From assembly GCA_015501605.1 (NCBI GenBank), contig JADNRZ010000006.1, forward strand, positions 62,001 through 126,000: a stretch of 64,000 bases of DNA, given 5' to 3'. The notes under the pieces were generated by a model that was not told the origin of the DNA, ran no database searches, and saw only the letters and a program-made list of their open reading frames with translations. Source of the DNA: Panaeolus papilionaceus. Its lineage: Eukaryota; Basidiomycota; Agaricomycetes; Agaricales. This document shows, piece by piece, positions 35,661 to 47,683 of the stretch. A program made the translations under genes and the position numbers. How positions within the stretch are numbered: position 1 is the stretch's first letter; every line of letters begins with the position of its first letter.

Positions 35661-38588
35661 TTATGTATCTGCTCCTGCTGAAGTCCGCCGCTGACGCTTG
35701 ATCGTTACTGCGCCGACAGCCACGTTGGGAGGTCGTGGCGCAGGCATCATCCCTTTATTGGATGTCAAGCCAGAAAGGAGCGTACCAGACTGTGATCGAG
35801 GTCTAGTTGTGGAAGAAGCCAACTTGGGCAACGTTGAAACGCCTTTCCGTGAACTAGTGCTGGGTGTTCCGGAGGCGCGATTCCTGGGAGGCCATGGATC
35901 AGGGAGGTCTATATAACGAGAGGAGGAAAAACACGCACCTCTTCTTAATGACATCTGTCTTTAATGAAAGAGGACGGACGACCCCGTGCAGTTTGTAGAA
36001 CAAACCGCATGCATTACCTAGGAAAAAATCTAAGAAATATTTTTAAAAAAGGCTGTAAAAATGAAAACATACACAAAGGCTGTCCTTCGGGATCTCTCCT
36101 CCAAAGAGGAGTGTTTGTCGTCTGACAATTGGTACACAATGTAGGTGTCTGCTCCCCATCCTCTGTTTTGACAGGGTCCGATGGTCCTGTGCCTTCAGGA
36201 GTGGTCGACGAGGATTCGTTGCTTGCCTGTGAATTGCCGGTCACAGACTTTTTCCGCTGAACGTCTTGAGCACCCTGTTGTAATGAAATGTACTTGCGAG
36301 CGTTATTGTTTCCGTTCACTCTGGCAGATGAGCCAGAACCATTGTCTGTCGAGGGAGGTGTGGATGCGTTGCTCGCATTATAAGGTTCAGGCGAAGCATT
36401 TGAACTTGATCCCACACCACCATTGGCCCAATCGTCGCTAGAAGGGCTTGGATGGAAGGTTCCTGAATAATTTTGGGTTGAATCCAATTGAGCGTGGGCA
36501 CCAGAACCTGCTCCTAGAATATGGGTAGGATTGACTGTGTAACCTCCTAAAACAGGCGACTGATCCAGATTTGGGTAGACCAAACCCAAGAGTTGACGAT
36601 AATCCAAATCATCAGCACCGGCGACTGCGTTGAGTTGAGCATAACTTTCAGCCATAACGGCAGACGCTGCGGCTGCGGCTGCTGAGAGGCCTTCGGATTG
36701 AGCGGATGTAGAAGGGTAGCTTGAGGATGTAGCCGGAGAGGCAGTACTGGGACTGCTGGTCAGACCTGATTTGATATGGTTCTGTAAACGAGAAGGATGT
36801 TGGTAATGGGTAGGCGAATATGAGGTTTGAAGGGAGTGATGAGGATGATTTGGGCCATTTGGAAGATCGTAAACACCGTCGTAAGGAGGGAAGGAAAAAT
36901 TGAATGAAGAGCTGGGAAAGGAACTTGTTCCAGCACTTCCCGGGTTGTTTGCTGGTGGGTTAGCATTAGCGGCAGCGATATGATCGTGTAGAGGTGAAAG
37001 TTGGTGATGACCAAAACTGGAAGGATCCGCTCTGAGTAGAACATCAGAATGTATGGCATCGGCAGGGCGCTTTGTTCCTGAGAGTGTGTCTACAACAACT
37101 GGTTTTCCATTAACCTGACGATGAGGTCTCTGAGATGGGGCGACATCTTCTCGTTGAACCGTGTGATCAAAGCTGGACTTCCTACCAAAGCGTGGAAAAC
37201 GGCGTTGGGGTTGGTCCTGGGAGGATCTGATGGGTACAGGGACTCTGTTGATGCCATGAAGACCTGCGACTGGAAGGGAGGAAGGAATGAAGGAGTCGTA
37301 ATTTCCTGGAAGGGGGTAGCGGTGTTCTTCTTGAACACTGTCAAAGTAATTGAGGTTGTCGGCAGAGGTTTCGTAAAGTACGCCTAGTTGATGATGTTGA
37401 TCGAATGGAAGGTGGTGAGGGTGAGCAGCGGAAGCAGGGCTGCGACGACCTTGAGACAGAAGAGAAGGACCGGAAAGAGTCAAACCGGATGCAGGATGAC
37501 GAGGATAGGTATAATCGTAAAGACCAGGATGATCAAAAGTGTTGGCGCTCGTTGTTGACTCTGGTGGACGTGAACGAGAACGACTTGCGGGCCTCCAATC
37601 CATAGAAAGACGAGATCTAGATCTACTCATAGCTCTCCAATCCATGGGAATAGCACTAGTGAGAAGAGAAGGTATGGGGGTGAATATAGGGAAATAAAAT
37701 AATAACAACGCACCCCGAGTCTTCATTATCCTGATTAATACCGTCAAAGCCAACGACATGCACCCTGGCCTTTCCCTTGTCAATCCTACGACCTCTCTCA
37801 TCGGGTTGAGGTTGAGGTTGTAAATGATGATGACGATGATCATTAGCATCAGGGGGAGGATCGGAAACGGCAGGTGCGGCATTGACAGTAACGTCGGGAG
37901 TTGTTGAAGTGGTAGTTGTGGAGTGAGTACCTACAACAACTGATGCGGCGGCGACGGCGGCAGCAGCAGCAGCAGCATCTTCTTCGTCTTTCTTCTTCTT
38001 TAAAGCGAGAGCCATCATACGCCAGGTGAGGTTTTCCATTCTCTGGGCATGAGGAAGAGAGACTTTTGTACGAGCGTACATTTTCCAAACCTGAGTAGCT
38101 AAAGGGTCCTCTTTGGCCAACTGTTCTGGATCTACTTCAGAGGCATGGAGTACAGGAGAACCTGAAGGCCTAGGTGAAGTGAAAGGACTTGTTTGCTGAG
38201 GAGAGAGTGGAGGTTGGTTTGAAAACAAGTCATCTGAAAAAAAATCTGTAAACAAGGTAGATTTTGACTCTGTACTAGGTGAAGTTGGAGAGGTGGGTGA
38301 ATCTTGGGAAAAATTGTGAATAAAATTTGTATTAAGATGAGGGTGATTGTGGTTATGGTGAAGTTGAGATTGAGAATTGTTGGTGTTGTGTTGTTGGTGG
38401 TGGTGATGCTGGTGGTGGGGGTGGTGGTGATGTTGAAGTGAATGATAATTGTTGGAAGGATTGAGAGATGACATCCAGAGAGAAGGAGGAATATTGTTAT
38501 TCAAAGGACGATGAACATATGAGGAAGACGTTGAAGACGATGAGGAGAAGGGGTTGTTGTTGTTGTTGTTGGGCCAGTCAGAGTCCAT
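35661..38588 (-). CDS. AREA: AreA/NIT2-type GATA nitrogen regulator
   Basis: Activates genes for use of secondary nitrogen sources when ammonium and glutamine are scarce. Four exons (38588-37714, 37655-36073, 36017-35939, 35883-35661) give 919 residues. The fungal GATA/NIT2 N-terminal domain is at about 161-200 ([31 protein letters not shown]), which separates AreA from other GATA factors. The single type IVa finger spans about 799-823 ([20 protein letters not shown], then [20 protein letters not shown]) and is followed by the basic KKRNRA tail. An intron splits the third Cys codon. Asn-, His- and Gln-rich tracts fill the first 90 residues, with an Ala run near 205. A second in-frame Met lies upstream of 38588; I chose the one opening the conserved start. 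Confidence 0.94.
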
Positions 38589-40131
38589 GGAGGAATCAAG
38601 AGAACCAGAACAACTCACATTGACAGTCTTTTTCAAAAACACAATAATCACGGCCCGATTTTAGTCAAGAGACCCCAGATACTTTCAACTTTTATTTTAT
38701 TTTTTATTTTAAAGGTAAATATTTCACCTAAGCGCTCAATAATAATATTACAAATTGATCCGTATTCGCCGAATATTGATCCGACACATGGACAGAGTTT
38801 CTGGGGTCTTTGCCCTGATCGATGCTCATCCTCGAGGTTACAACAGTTATGACTTTACTCATTCACCCGTTCCTTTCATTTGTTGCGTCATAAATATTCT
38901 TCACAAAGCCATTAAAGAATAAATTTAAACCTGATGTGATAACCGCAGCACAACATGCCTCAAAGACTTGATCGCCGGATTAATTCGCAGGTCCATTTCA
39001 AGGCCTCTTGCGCGTGGCCCGCTCTCTTTTCAACTCGTCAACACGTTGCATCCAGCACCAGTCCAATGATTAGAAGCATTACTCCTCCGCTGTTCATACA
39101 ACCTATACATAGTCTCCTTCTTCATGCTTACCTATTTTTTGGCTTAACAGTCCACTCCTCTTCGAGCATCTCATGGAAACAATCACCCGAGTTTGGAGCG
39201 GACGCTGGGAACGATGCACCTGCCTTGTCACACCCACCCATCCCGTTTTAGATAATTTGCCATGTCAAGTCAACTCCATGTACGTTTTCCTGTATACAAA
39301 TGTCATACCGGAGGAATTGCCACCTCAGCCGGTCCACAGACAGACCCAACAGTCATCAAACGGCCCAGCCGACTGCTTTTGGAATCATCTCAATTCTTCC
39401 TCGTGGGATACACCCTAAATACCCTCACTTGCTGAACCCTTTCCGCTCAATAAAACCCACAATGTATAATCTTGTTCGCGGTGTTTTGGGGCCCAACGCT
39501 ATTCCATACCGGCAATTTTTCCGGTCCGTATATTTCTTGATCAATTTATACCAAACGCGACGATGCAGACATACATCATCCTTTTCCAATACTCTCGAGC
39601 CAGTTGGTCAAATGAAGAACCCCTATGCATATGCCCGTGCGACACAAATTTACTGGCCGTAGCGTTATAGCTGCAAATTAAAGCCGAGTCTGTAATGTCG
39701 TTTTCAAGTTATGCATGTATCTCATTAATATCCGAACAACTCCGTACCCAGTCGTCGAGTATTCACTTCTGAACCGAGTATCTAGTCCTCCAACGTCCTT
39801 GATCATCAAGGTTCCATATTTCACGTGGAATATTTATCACGCATTTTCCTCGTTGCCTCGTCTTCCAGGGAAAACTTTGGACAACGACTATTCCACCGTG
39901 CACTATATCCAACTCTTTGAGCTTCAGGAACCTTTCCAAACAGCCGATAGAACTCATCACCGTATCTGGGTTCATCGACCATCCAATTTGGGTCTCATTG
40001 GGTCTCAGTCCATTCTAGGTTCCTAAGCTTTTTCATTTGCCGCAGTCAAACCACATATGAATGATGTCGACGATTTGAGCAATAGAGGAGGACATTGAAA
40101 TAAGCATGACATCGCGTTTTCAACTGGCATC

Positions 40132-40150
40132 CTTATCTCATAGCTTATCA
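40132..40150 (-). promoter_or_regulatory. paired GATA-factor sites upstream of the AreA-like gene
   Basis: CTTATCT (40132-40138) and CTTATCA (40144-40150), i.e. AGATAAG and TGATAAG on the minus strand, lie in the same orientation 12 bp apart. AreA/NIT2 proteins bind HGATAR cores and act best at closely spaced pairs. The pair is about 1.55 kb upstream of the start codon. Autoregulation is inference. Confidence 0.35.
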
Positions 40151-40978
40151 CGGCCCAACTAATCGAACAAAGGTTCCGGCCTCTTTTATTCCATCAACTT
40201 AACCCTGTATAGGTCCTTGTTTACTCGATTTGCATCCGATGCCGGGTATCAATCGAGTGTTCTGTCACGAGCGCCTCTTTGTTCAATATCATTGATCCTG
40301 AAGTCACACGAAGCGTACACACACACCACACAACTACATCCAATTACATAAACTCGATAGCGCCCACGATACCCACCTCGTCGATGTAATTATCAAAGAC
40401 CCCAGAAGAAAGAGCCCAGTCTGTAAAACCTTTTATCACTTCGTGGCGTGTCTTTGGACGAAACAAAGTCGCCGCAATCATCATCATCATCCCTGACAGA
40501 CTTGAATTTACCCAAAATCGTCCATGATAAAAATCACACCTTGATTGAGCACTACTTAATCATCACCTGTGACTGGTATATGTACAATCACCCGTCATTA
40601 GGAAAACTATGGCCGAAACCCTGATGCTCTTTTTGTACACTCGAAAACCAAATCATGGGAGCACACATTAATATGTCCATCACTCCACGCGAGGAAGCTA
40701 GACGATACATATTCCATCTGTCGTGTTCGATCAGAAGGCACACTCAGGCCAGATACTTACAGGCCAACACCTCCGTGCTATCCTGTGATGGATTAGTGCC
40801 CCCCCCCCCATCCGCACAGTGAATCCCGAACAGTGTCCGCCCTCTGAATCTCTCTTTGTCCTTGCCATCTCTTCCTGTAAGGGTCGCCTCTAGGTATCCA
40901 GACCGCATGCTAAAAATACCTTCCGTTAAACGGCTTAAAAACAATTAGTGGACTTATTAAGCTGGTCAGCAGGCTTTT

Positions 40979-40985
40979 CTTATCA
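40979..40985 (-). promoter_or_regulatory. single GATA-factor site
   Basis: CTTATCA here reads TGATAAG on the minus strand, an extended HGATAR match. It lies between the AreA-like and mannanase genes and may be chance. Confidence 0.2.
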
Positions 40986-41467
40986 GGTGGAATGGTGGCG
41001 CTGCACCCTGAACGTGCTCAGCTGACCTCCTATGGATTTATTGGGCTTATGTCCATCAGGAAAGACGGGAGCCATACATTGGATTCACTGTAACTTAGCA
41101 TTTATTCCCTCACAAAGAGCTGAATTGTAACCTAGCACGATATATATATAATTATTTCGAAACTCGATGGTGCTCTGGAAGCAATCAGGCGATTTCCATC
41201 AATATTTACTCTTGGATAGCGGTGGTTCGATTTCCTCAAGTCATGAGCGCTTACCTACCTATATGCATACGAGACGATTATGTTGCAGCATACGCCGAAT
41301 GCAGTAGCCAGATCTTCGATATAAACCAGCCAAATTCCTGCCAACATTGGCATGCTACTACTCTTTCAAGGTTGTCCGAATTCAGATTTGGATGACGCCT
41401 TTGACTGCCCATATTCAATGATATTCGAATCAAAGCAATTGTAGTATACACGTTACATATCCACTGT

Positions 41468-43346
41468 CTATGCACGTGCCTTGAGTGCAGCAGCGTGTTT
41501 ACCCAAGAGGGTGTACGTGGAGGTATCTGGATAGACAGTATATCCATCGTCATGGGAGCTGCCGCTGTTGTATCATTCAAGAGGTGAGCCTCCTGAAAAT
41601 TCAAACATGATCCAGGACTTACTACGAAAGGCGGGATCCAGATTGCCAGACGAGATCTCCAGCGAGACCGGACGAGAGAATGGCATCGAACCAGGCAGTG
41701 TAGATCGTGTCCTTGTTCGCTGTAGATCCAAACTCCTCCAGGATGACGGGCTTTCCGACGGCATTTTGTGACGCTGCATGATCCTTGATCCATTGGATTC
41801 CCCAGTTTTTAATGTCATTGGCTTGTCCCCAGTGCTCAGGGTACGACTACCAACGCGTTTTAATTCGGTCAATTAGGGAGTTTAATTTGATGAACGACAT
41901 CGACCACTTACATGGAACGTGCCGAAATCGATAGTGGGTATTTTGAGGTTGAGGTCAAAGTCGATTCCTTCACCGCCTCTGAAACAAAGGGTTAGTCAAT
42001 CGAACACTAGGCCTTTTAATGACACTTCACATACTGGTACGGGTAAGTAGGCGCGCCTGGTTGGTTATAGAAGCCTTCATCCCCAATGGCAACGAGGTGG
42101 TTCTTGTCGATCGATTTGATGTATTCCGACATTTCACGGATCCAAGCTGTGACTGTTGCAGGTGTGCATGAGCCAGATGTCGTGCTGATAACATGTTCAA
42201 TTCAAACCACAACCCAGACAAACGAAACTGCGTACCCAGTGCTGCCTCGGCACCTTGGTTCATTGGCCAACTCCCAAGCCATAATCGTCGGCTCGTTCAA
42301 ATAACGGCCGACGAACGTTTTGACATAGTTTTTGAATGTGTTCTGCGTAGTCATTTTAGCAGCATTTCGTTGGCGAGGCTTCTATGACGCTCACCTTGAC
42401 TTTGGAGTCTGTGTAAAACAAATCGTGGTTTCCAGAGTTCAAAATTTGCTTCACGTATACGTCCATTCCACCGTAGTCCGACCAGTTATTGGTGCTGTTC
42501 ACAGCAATGAGCTACTTTTCGCCCCCAAGGCTCGGAGAGCATTACTTACAGAGCGACGATAAGACGGATGTTGTTTTTCTTGGCGATGCTCACAACACGA
42601 TCTTCACACAAACACGTCGGAATCGCAATTAGAATGTGTAAACAGACAACTCACCAAAGTTCTGAAGACCTGCTGAGCCCGTGTTGATGGTGGGAGTGCC
42701 ACCAGTCCAGAGCTGGTAGTAGTTTCCACTTGCGCTCGTCACTTCGTTGAATCCCCTATTCGCTTCGAAAGTCAATCTCGGAACCGTGATCGAGAGACTG
42801 CTCTCAGCTCACCATGTTCTACATGTAGTTCCTCCTGCCTTTGCAATGTCGGAGAAAGCCGTGTTCATATCCGAATCCGAAAGGCCGGTAAGTCCAACCC
42901 AGTACGAGTTTCCACTGTGTCAGGGTAATCAGTGGTATATCGTGGATGGAATGACCATGATGTGTTACGTACCCGACGACTGTGTACTTTGAACCATCCA
43001 AAGTGAACCGAGTCCCAGAGACCTTTACGAAGCCAGTGCTGGCAGGGGGTAAAGCAGTCGATGATGGCACAGTGACAGTGCGAGTCGATGTTGTGGGTGC
43101 GACCGTGGCGGTTGTGGGACCAGTGCCAGGAATGCATTGGGAGTACCATTCGTTCGAATAGCTACAATATGCACCAGATACACAAACTGAACGAGAGTTT
43201 AAAAACTAAAGGGTGGAACGAGGCCCTGAAAGCTGACCTTTCTCCCCGGTATAGCCCTTGCCACCGCATTGTCCCCACAAGGGGACTGCAGCCAGCGCAG
43301 AAGGATAACTCAATGCAAGGAAGACGATTGTTGAGAGTGTCCTCAT
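41468..43346 (-). CDS. secreted endo-beta-1,4-mannanase, CBM1-GH5 subfamily 7
   Basis: Cleaves beta-1,4-mannan and galacto(gluco)mannan in plant cell walls. Eleven exons (43346-43238, 43186-42973, 42914-42813, 42755-42655, 42601-42550, 42494-42395, 42342-42236, 42184-42035, 41978-41912, 41846-41623, 41564-41468) give 440 residues. A signal peptide (about 1-20) is followed by a CBM1 cellulose-binding module ([21 protein letters not shown]) and a Thr/Ser/Pro linker (about 55-75). The GH5 catalytic domain holds the acid/base Glu in WELANEPRC and the nucleophile Glu in VILEEFG; other conserved pieces are [22 protein letters not shown] and IDFGTFHSYPEHWG. All key residues are present. Expression of such genes is usually induced by plant polysaccharides; no site was assigned. 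Confidence 0.96.
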
Positions 43347-43780
43347 ATCGAACAATGGATGGGTTACTGGGAAGCCACCGTCGACTCTCGAGCCTTTTTA
43401 TTTTTCGTGAGTTTCGCCAGGAAAATCGTCGCTTCATTTCGGAAGTTTGTCGCTAACATGCTCATCCTCGTACCTAACGAGGGGAAGCCCTTGAAAATGA
43501 ACCGGAGAAAAACAGGTGGTTACATGGTCAAAAAGGCTTGTGTTGAATCACTATAAATTGGCTTCAAAGCCATGAGTGAGATTGTAGCTGACAACTGACG
43601 TTCAATGGGCTTGCCAAGCCCCCATCCACGGCCCGCTAGAGATTGCCAGCGAGCTCACAAAGAACCTCGAAGGACCGTACTGAAAAGTAACTGGCCATAC
43701 GAAAGGCAAACGGGTCACGAGTCAAGGCCTTTTCCCGAGCCAAGAGGTTATCATACGAAGGTCTAATACATCCTACATGC
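43347..43780. other. mannanase promoter / gamma-glutamyltransferase 3' region
   Basis: About 430 bp between two minus-strand genes. No reading frame with coding character. The stretch next to 43347 is the mannanase promoter. Confidence 0.45.
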
Positions 43781-46094
43781 TTAATATCCTGCAGCGATGC
43801 CGTTCTTTCTCGAATCGCTGGCCGCTGTGGGTAGAAACATTGAGAAAAACGAAATACAAATCATTTAAACTTGAGAAGACATACCGTAAATCGTGGACTG
43901 GTCATGGAGAACAGCCTGAATGACTGCAGCTACGCGATTGACGTCGGCAACTAGGGTCAGGCGGAGTAAATTCAGTCTTCTTCTCAGAGATTGGCGCGAA
44001 GGAGCGCACCTGTGATGTTATGTCCGCGTTGACGGAGATCGTCAATAATGCGTTGAGGGTATACACTATCTGCATCCGTGTAGAGGGGGTACAACTGATT
44101 GTGTAGACGACCGTATTCTATAGCGGAACTAATATCCAGGCCCCATTCCAGGTTTAAAAGAACCTGGAAAACAGAACCAAAGATTCGAGAACCACCTGAA
44201 CCGCCAATTGCCAGATAGAATTCACCGTTGGAGTGTTCAATGATAGTAGGAGCAGTTGATGACAAAGGGCGCTTTCCTGGTTCTGGGTAATTATCTAATG
44301 GAAGAGTTAGATGTAAATAATGCAGGTGGGTAGCACTCATACATGGAGATGGCCAGAGCCCGAAGGCATTTGGGAAACCTGGGGTTGAAAAGTCGTCCAT
44401 CTCGTCATTCAAAATGATGCCTGTCTCTGGGTCCATGACTTGTGAACCGAAGATAAGGTTCACAGTGGATGTAATAGCAACCGCCATCCCGTTTCTATCG
44501 ACAACGGAAGTGTGGCTCTGAAAGCAAAGGTCAGATTTCGCAAGGTACGATTCCATTCAGAGACTGACTGTTCCGTGGTCTGTTTTGACATCGTAAACTG
44601 GTTGGTAGTACTCAGGAGGATGAGTACGATCCTTCATAGATTGGTCAGAATATCGACTACGACTAATGCGCGTGATACATACGTCAGTCAAGTTGGCAAA
44701 AACCTTGTTAGCGAATTCCTTGGTCGATATCTCGTCAATTAGTTGCGTCTGGTTCGCAAAAGCAGGGTCAGATATCTTGGTTCTGTTGCATTTCCATAAG
44801 CACTCTTCCGAGTAATGGCTTCGAAGTCCTACATACCGAGCAGCGAAACCGAATTTCATTGCTTCGAGCATTCTATGGGTGTTAAGTCCTCCACGTTCCT
44901 CGATGGGATAGTGCTCTAGCAAGTTTAGCATGTGTAGTAAAACTGAGAAGGAGTTAATATTGCATGGTTTGACAGACAGAATAATTCCCACCAGGTCCAG
45001 AAGTGGGTGCATGAGAGGTATAAACGTTGCGCCCCCGATAAGTGCCCTGTAGAGCAGGTCTCACGATGACTTTGTAGTTTTTCAAATCATTATGAGTTAG
45101 AATTCCTCCAGTAGCTTGCGCCTTGCGCACGATGGAGTCGGCTATCGGCCCCTAAGACGCTTATCAAAAGGTCAGTTCAAAGAGACACGAAGAAGGACGC
45201 GTACCTCATAAAAGGCATCAGGACCTTCTTTGGATATGATGTCCAAAGTCCGTGAGAGGTTAGTCCGGCGGATAAGCTCTCCTTCTTTCAGGAATCTACC
45301 GGATGGTGCAAAAATAGCGCTCCAATCAGGGTTATTAAGCATCAAGTCTGGGTACCACTGTAGATGTTGAATGAAGAGGTTAGTTTAGCTTTGAAATGGA
45401 CAGGTAGAATGTGTACTGGTATTCGTTTGCCCAATTCTCTATCGACGTGCCAACCACTGGCTAGGTCGATGCTTGGCTGAATCAGGCGACTCCATGGTAG
45501 ACTTCCCCAACGTTTGTGAGCCTCGCTGAGACCGCGGACCTCACCCGGAACAGCAACCGAAAGACCTCCAATTTGAGATGCGAGGGGATTATCTTTATAC
45601 ATGGTTGTATTGGATAGAGCTGGGGCAGTCTCTCTAAAATCAACGGTGAATGCTTGAGAAGTAGATGACCCATTGGTTGGTGGTATTCTGACTGTCATGA
45701 AACCTCCACCACCAATACCAGAGCTATAAAAAAAATGAATGATGTAGAGCATGAATAAAAAGAGGTGAGAGACACACGAGAACATATTGACTACGCCAGT
45801 ACAAAAGGTAGCAGCAATTGCAGCATCAACAGCATTTCCACCTGCTTTGAGAGTCTCTACACCAATCTGTGAGCATCTATGATTCTCTGCAGCAACTGCG
45901 CCATTCTCTGCTTTGATAAGATAAGCAGGATTTCGTTGTTCCACAATGCGAGTTGGTTGCTGATTACATTGATGTAATAGTAAGAGAGATAAGGCAACAA
46001 AGACGACACATAATTTAAGACCTATACGTCTCTTGGTGAAAGGTTTAGGTTGTATTATCGGTTGAGGAAGAAGAGAGTCCTTCTGTTCGAGCAT
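43781..46094 (-). CDS. gamma-glutamyltransferase (type II membrane protein)
   Basis: Hydrolyses or transfers the gamma-glutamyl group of glutathione, at the vacuole or cell surface. Nine exons (46094-45778, 45723-45417, 45357-45205, 45151-44992, 44942-44569, 44517-44343, 44294-44010, 43950-43885, 43824-43781) give 626 residues. A single membrane helix near the N-terminus (about 23-41) acts as signal anchor. Conserved blocks are GAVAAENHRCSQIGVETLKA, GGNAVDAAIAATFCTGVVN, SGIGGGGFMTV, FRETAP and APTSGPVLLHMLNLLEHY. DHGTSHTSVVDRNG contains the Thr that self-cleaves to make the two subunits and acts as nucleophile, and GKRPLSSTAPTI and AIGGSGGSRI follow. All are intact. The ORF runs on upstream to 46193 through a CTC repeat; I start at 46094, where the conserved part begins. 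Confidence 0.93.
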
Positions 46095-46110
46095 CGGAGT
46101 TGAAGAACAG

Positions 46111-46141
46111 AGGAGGAGGAGGAGGAGAAGGAGGAGAAGGA
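46111..46141 (+). repeat. GGA-rich (GAG/GGA) microsatellite
   Basis: An imperfect GGA/GAA triplet tract just upstream of the gamma-glutamyltransferase start codon; on the sense strand it is a CTC repeat that would encode poly-Leu if translated from an upstream in-frame Met. It is more likely a pyrimidine-rich leader element. Confidence 0.75.
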
Positions 46142-46291
46142 GAGTTGAAAGGTTATAATTAAAATGACATGAACATTTGTTTATATTGCTCATTAATATA
46201 CATAATAATAATAATTCACAAGTCTTGAAGATGTTATAATGTTTACGTCATCACATCATTTCTTGTTCTCAAACGCTCATCATCATCATCA

Positions 46292-47604
46292 ATGTATAAC
46301 AACAACGACCAAAGGTATTTATTATCTTTCGATCTAATTATACTTTTATAAACCCTTTTATTTATTTACAGGTCGAGTAGTATGTTGAATGTATATCATC
46401 TCATACACGTTATTATTTCTTACAAGCCTAGATCGGAGCTATCGAACGCTTCGTAAACCGAACGAGGTCTTTGACAGAATGGTCGAAACCATGTCAGTTG
46501 TCAGCTCGTATTCAAAAAGAGAAAAGGATTCGGACGACTCTTCCTATCGTCGTCGTATGCAGAAACGAAAGTCTCGTCGTTCTAGTTCGCTTCTCCAAGT
46601 TCCATCTCCCGAGTCAAGTTCTGGAGCAGGGGGACTCTCTTTTGTCAAGAGCGCTTCGAGCTTCAATGAAAGGTCTACGAGTAGCAAAGCCTCAGAGGTT
46701 CATCTTCGTCCCACTCTTCGGTTTATATTCGCTTCATCTTATCAAACTAGGCATCTGATGAAAAGGTTCTTCCACCATGGATGATCAATACATTCTTGTC
46801 TCTGTCCAAAAATCACCCCCTGCGATTACTTCTGCCCCCAGAGCTCAATAATACCCCTGATATACAAACCATTGATAACAGCTCACAGGAGTCTCCTCTT
46901 GATTCGGTCTTTGCATTCAATGTTATGGATCAGGGTTCATCCAAACCAAGCAGCCCCACTTTGTGCTCTAACATTCATGGGGAGTCTTCAGCTCCTCCTA
47001 TAACGGAGAAAATGGACAATCTACCCGTACCTTTTTCAACACCTGGGCCTGCTTCTCGTATCTCTGTCTCTAATCCAGCACGAGCACTGCTTTTTACTTA
47101 TCCTTTTCGTTCGAGGAACCATATAGAGCCGCATGCTGACGAGATTGCTGAGATAGGGCCATTCGACGCGCATACAATCACCTTTGAACCCAAGGATGTC
47201 ATTTCTCTTGACAATAATTGTGCCCAAGAAAGATTTTCTTTCAACTTGACCAATGTGTCGTCTTCTCCAACCCTTCGCTCTTCGAGTCCACCTCCGCTCA
47301 AAGTCCACGGATTGATGAACACATTCGAAGAAGTGGAGTTTCAGTGGACTTCATTCGATAGAGCAAACATCGTAGCCCCTCCCATTCAAAAAAAAGTGAC
47401 GTTTGCTCTTGACGACGACGAGCTGATCGATTACGACTCAATCGTCGGTAGCTCGGTTTCTTCTCGTTGTGCGTCTGTGGACCACAGGGCAGAGATATTT
47501 TCGCTGATATTTTCAATGCAGTCGAGGAGACTTGCAAAGACGCACAGGAAGAATGCCTTGATGACGATATCGCTGGATACCATTTCGCAACAAGTTTTAG
47601 TTAG
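46292..47604 (+). CDS. uncharacterised protein
   Basis: I do not recognise this protein. Five exons (46292-46314, 46372-46379, 46432-46697, 46751-47443, 47488-47604) give 368 residues. Exon 2 is only 8 nt and links the N-terminal MYNNNDQR to SSNRSYRTLRKP using a canonical GTATGT donor. The last intron has a weak GTCGGT donor. I prefer it because the downstream frame (RDIFADIFNAVEETCKDAQE, then DIAGYHF) looks like a conserved acidic helix, whereas reading through gives a basic tail. The middle is Ser/Pro-rich and probably disordered; a short block (LPPWMINTFLSL) near residue 105 looks structured. There is no signal peptide or membrane helix. It diverges from the gamma-glutamyltransferase gene 197 bp away. 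Confidence 0.65.
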
Positions 47605-47683
47605 AATGTGGTCTAGTCTATTAGAAGTATAAACAACGAAAGCAACGCGACATATAAATTAAGGATAACGAAATCTAATAGTT

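Larger units (their letters stand above)
38589..41467. other. 2.9 kb intergenic region upstream of the AreA-like gene
   Basis: The longest gene-free stretch of the window. Several open frames of 60-120 codons occur on both strands (for example 38955-39251, 39300-39662, 39715-40026), but none shows a family signature, biased composition or plausible introns. I saw no transposon ends or long repeats. It contains GATA-core sites (see separate entries), a short CA-rich stretch near 40320, and a C run near 40800. Most of it is upstream of the AreA-like gene, which is read leftward; the part near 41467 belongs to the mannanase 3' region. Confidence 0.5.

Noticed and set aside
38955..40026. Several 60-120 codon ORFs in the long intergenic region
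   Set aside because: No signal peptide, motif, splice structure or compositional bias supports any of them.
40797..40812. Poly-C run as possible regulatory or mobile-element mark
   Set aside because: A lone homopolymer without flanking repeats or target duplication.
41220..41260. GGTTCGA word resembling a tRNA B box
   Set aside because: No matching A box or cloverleaf arms could be found around it on either strand.
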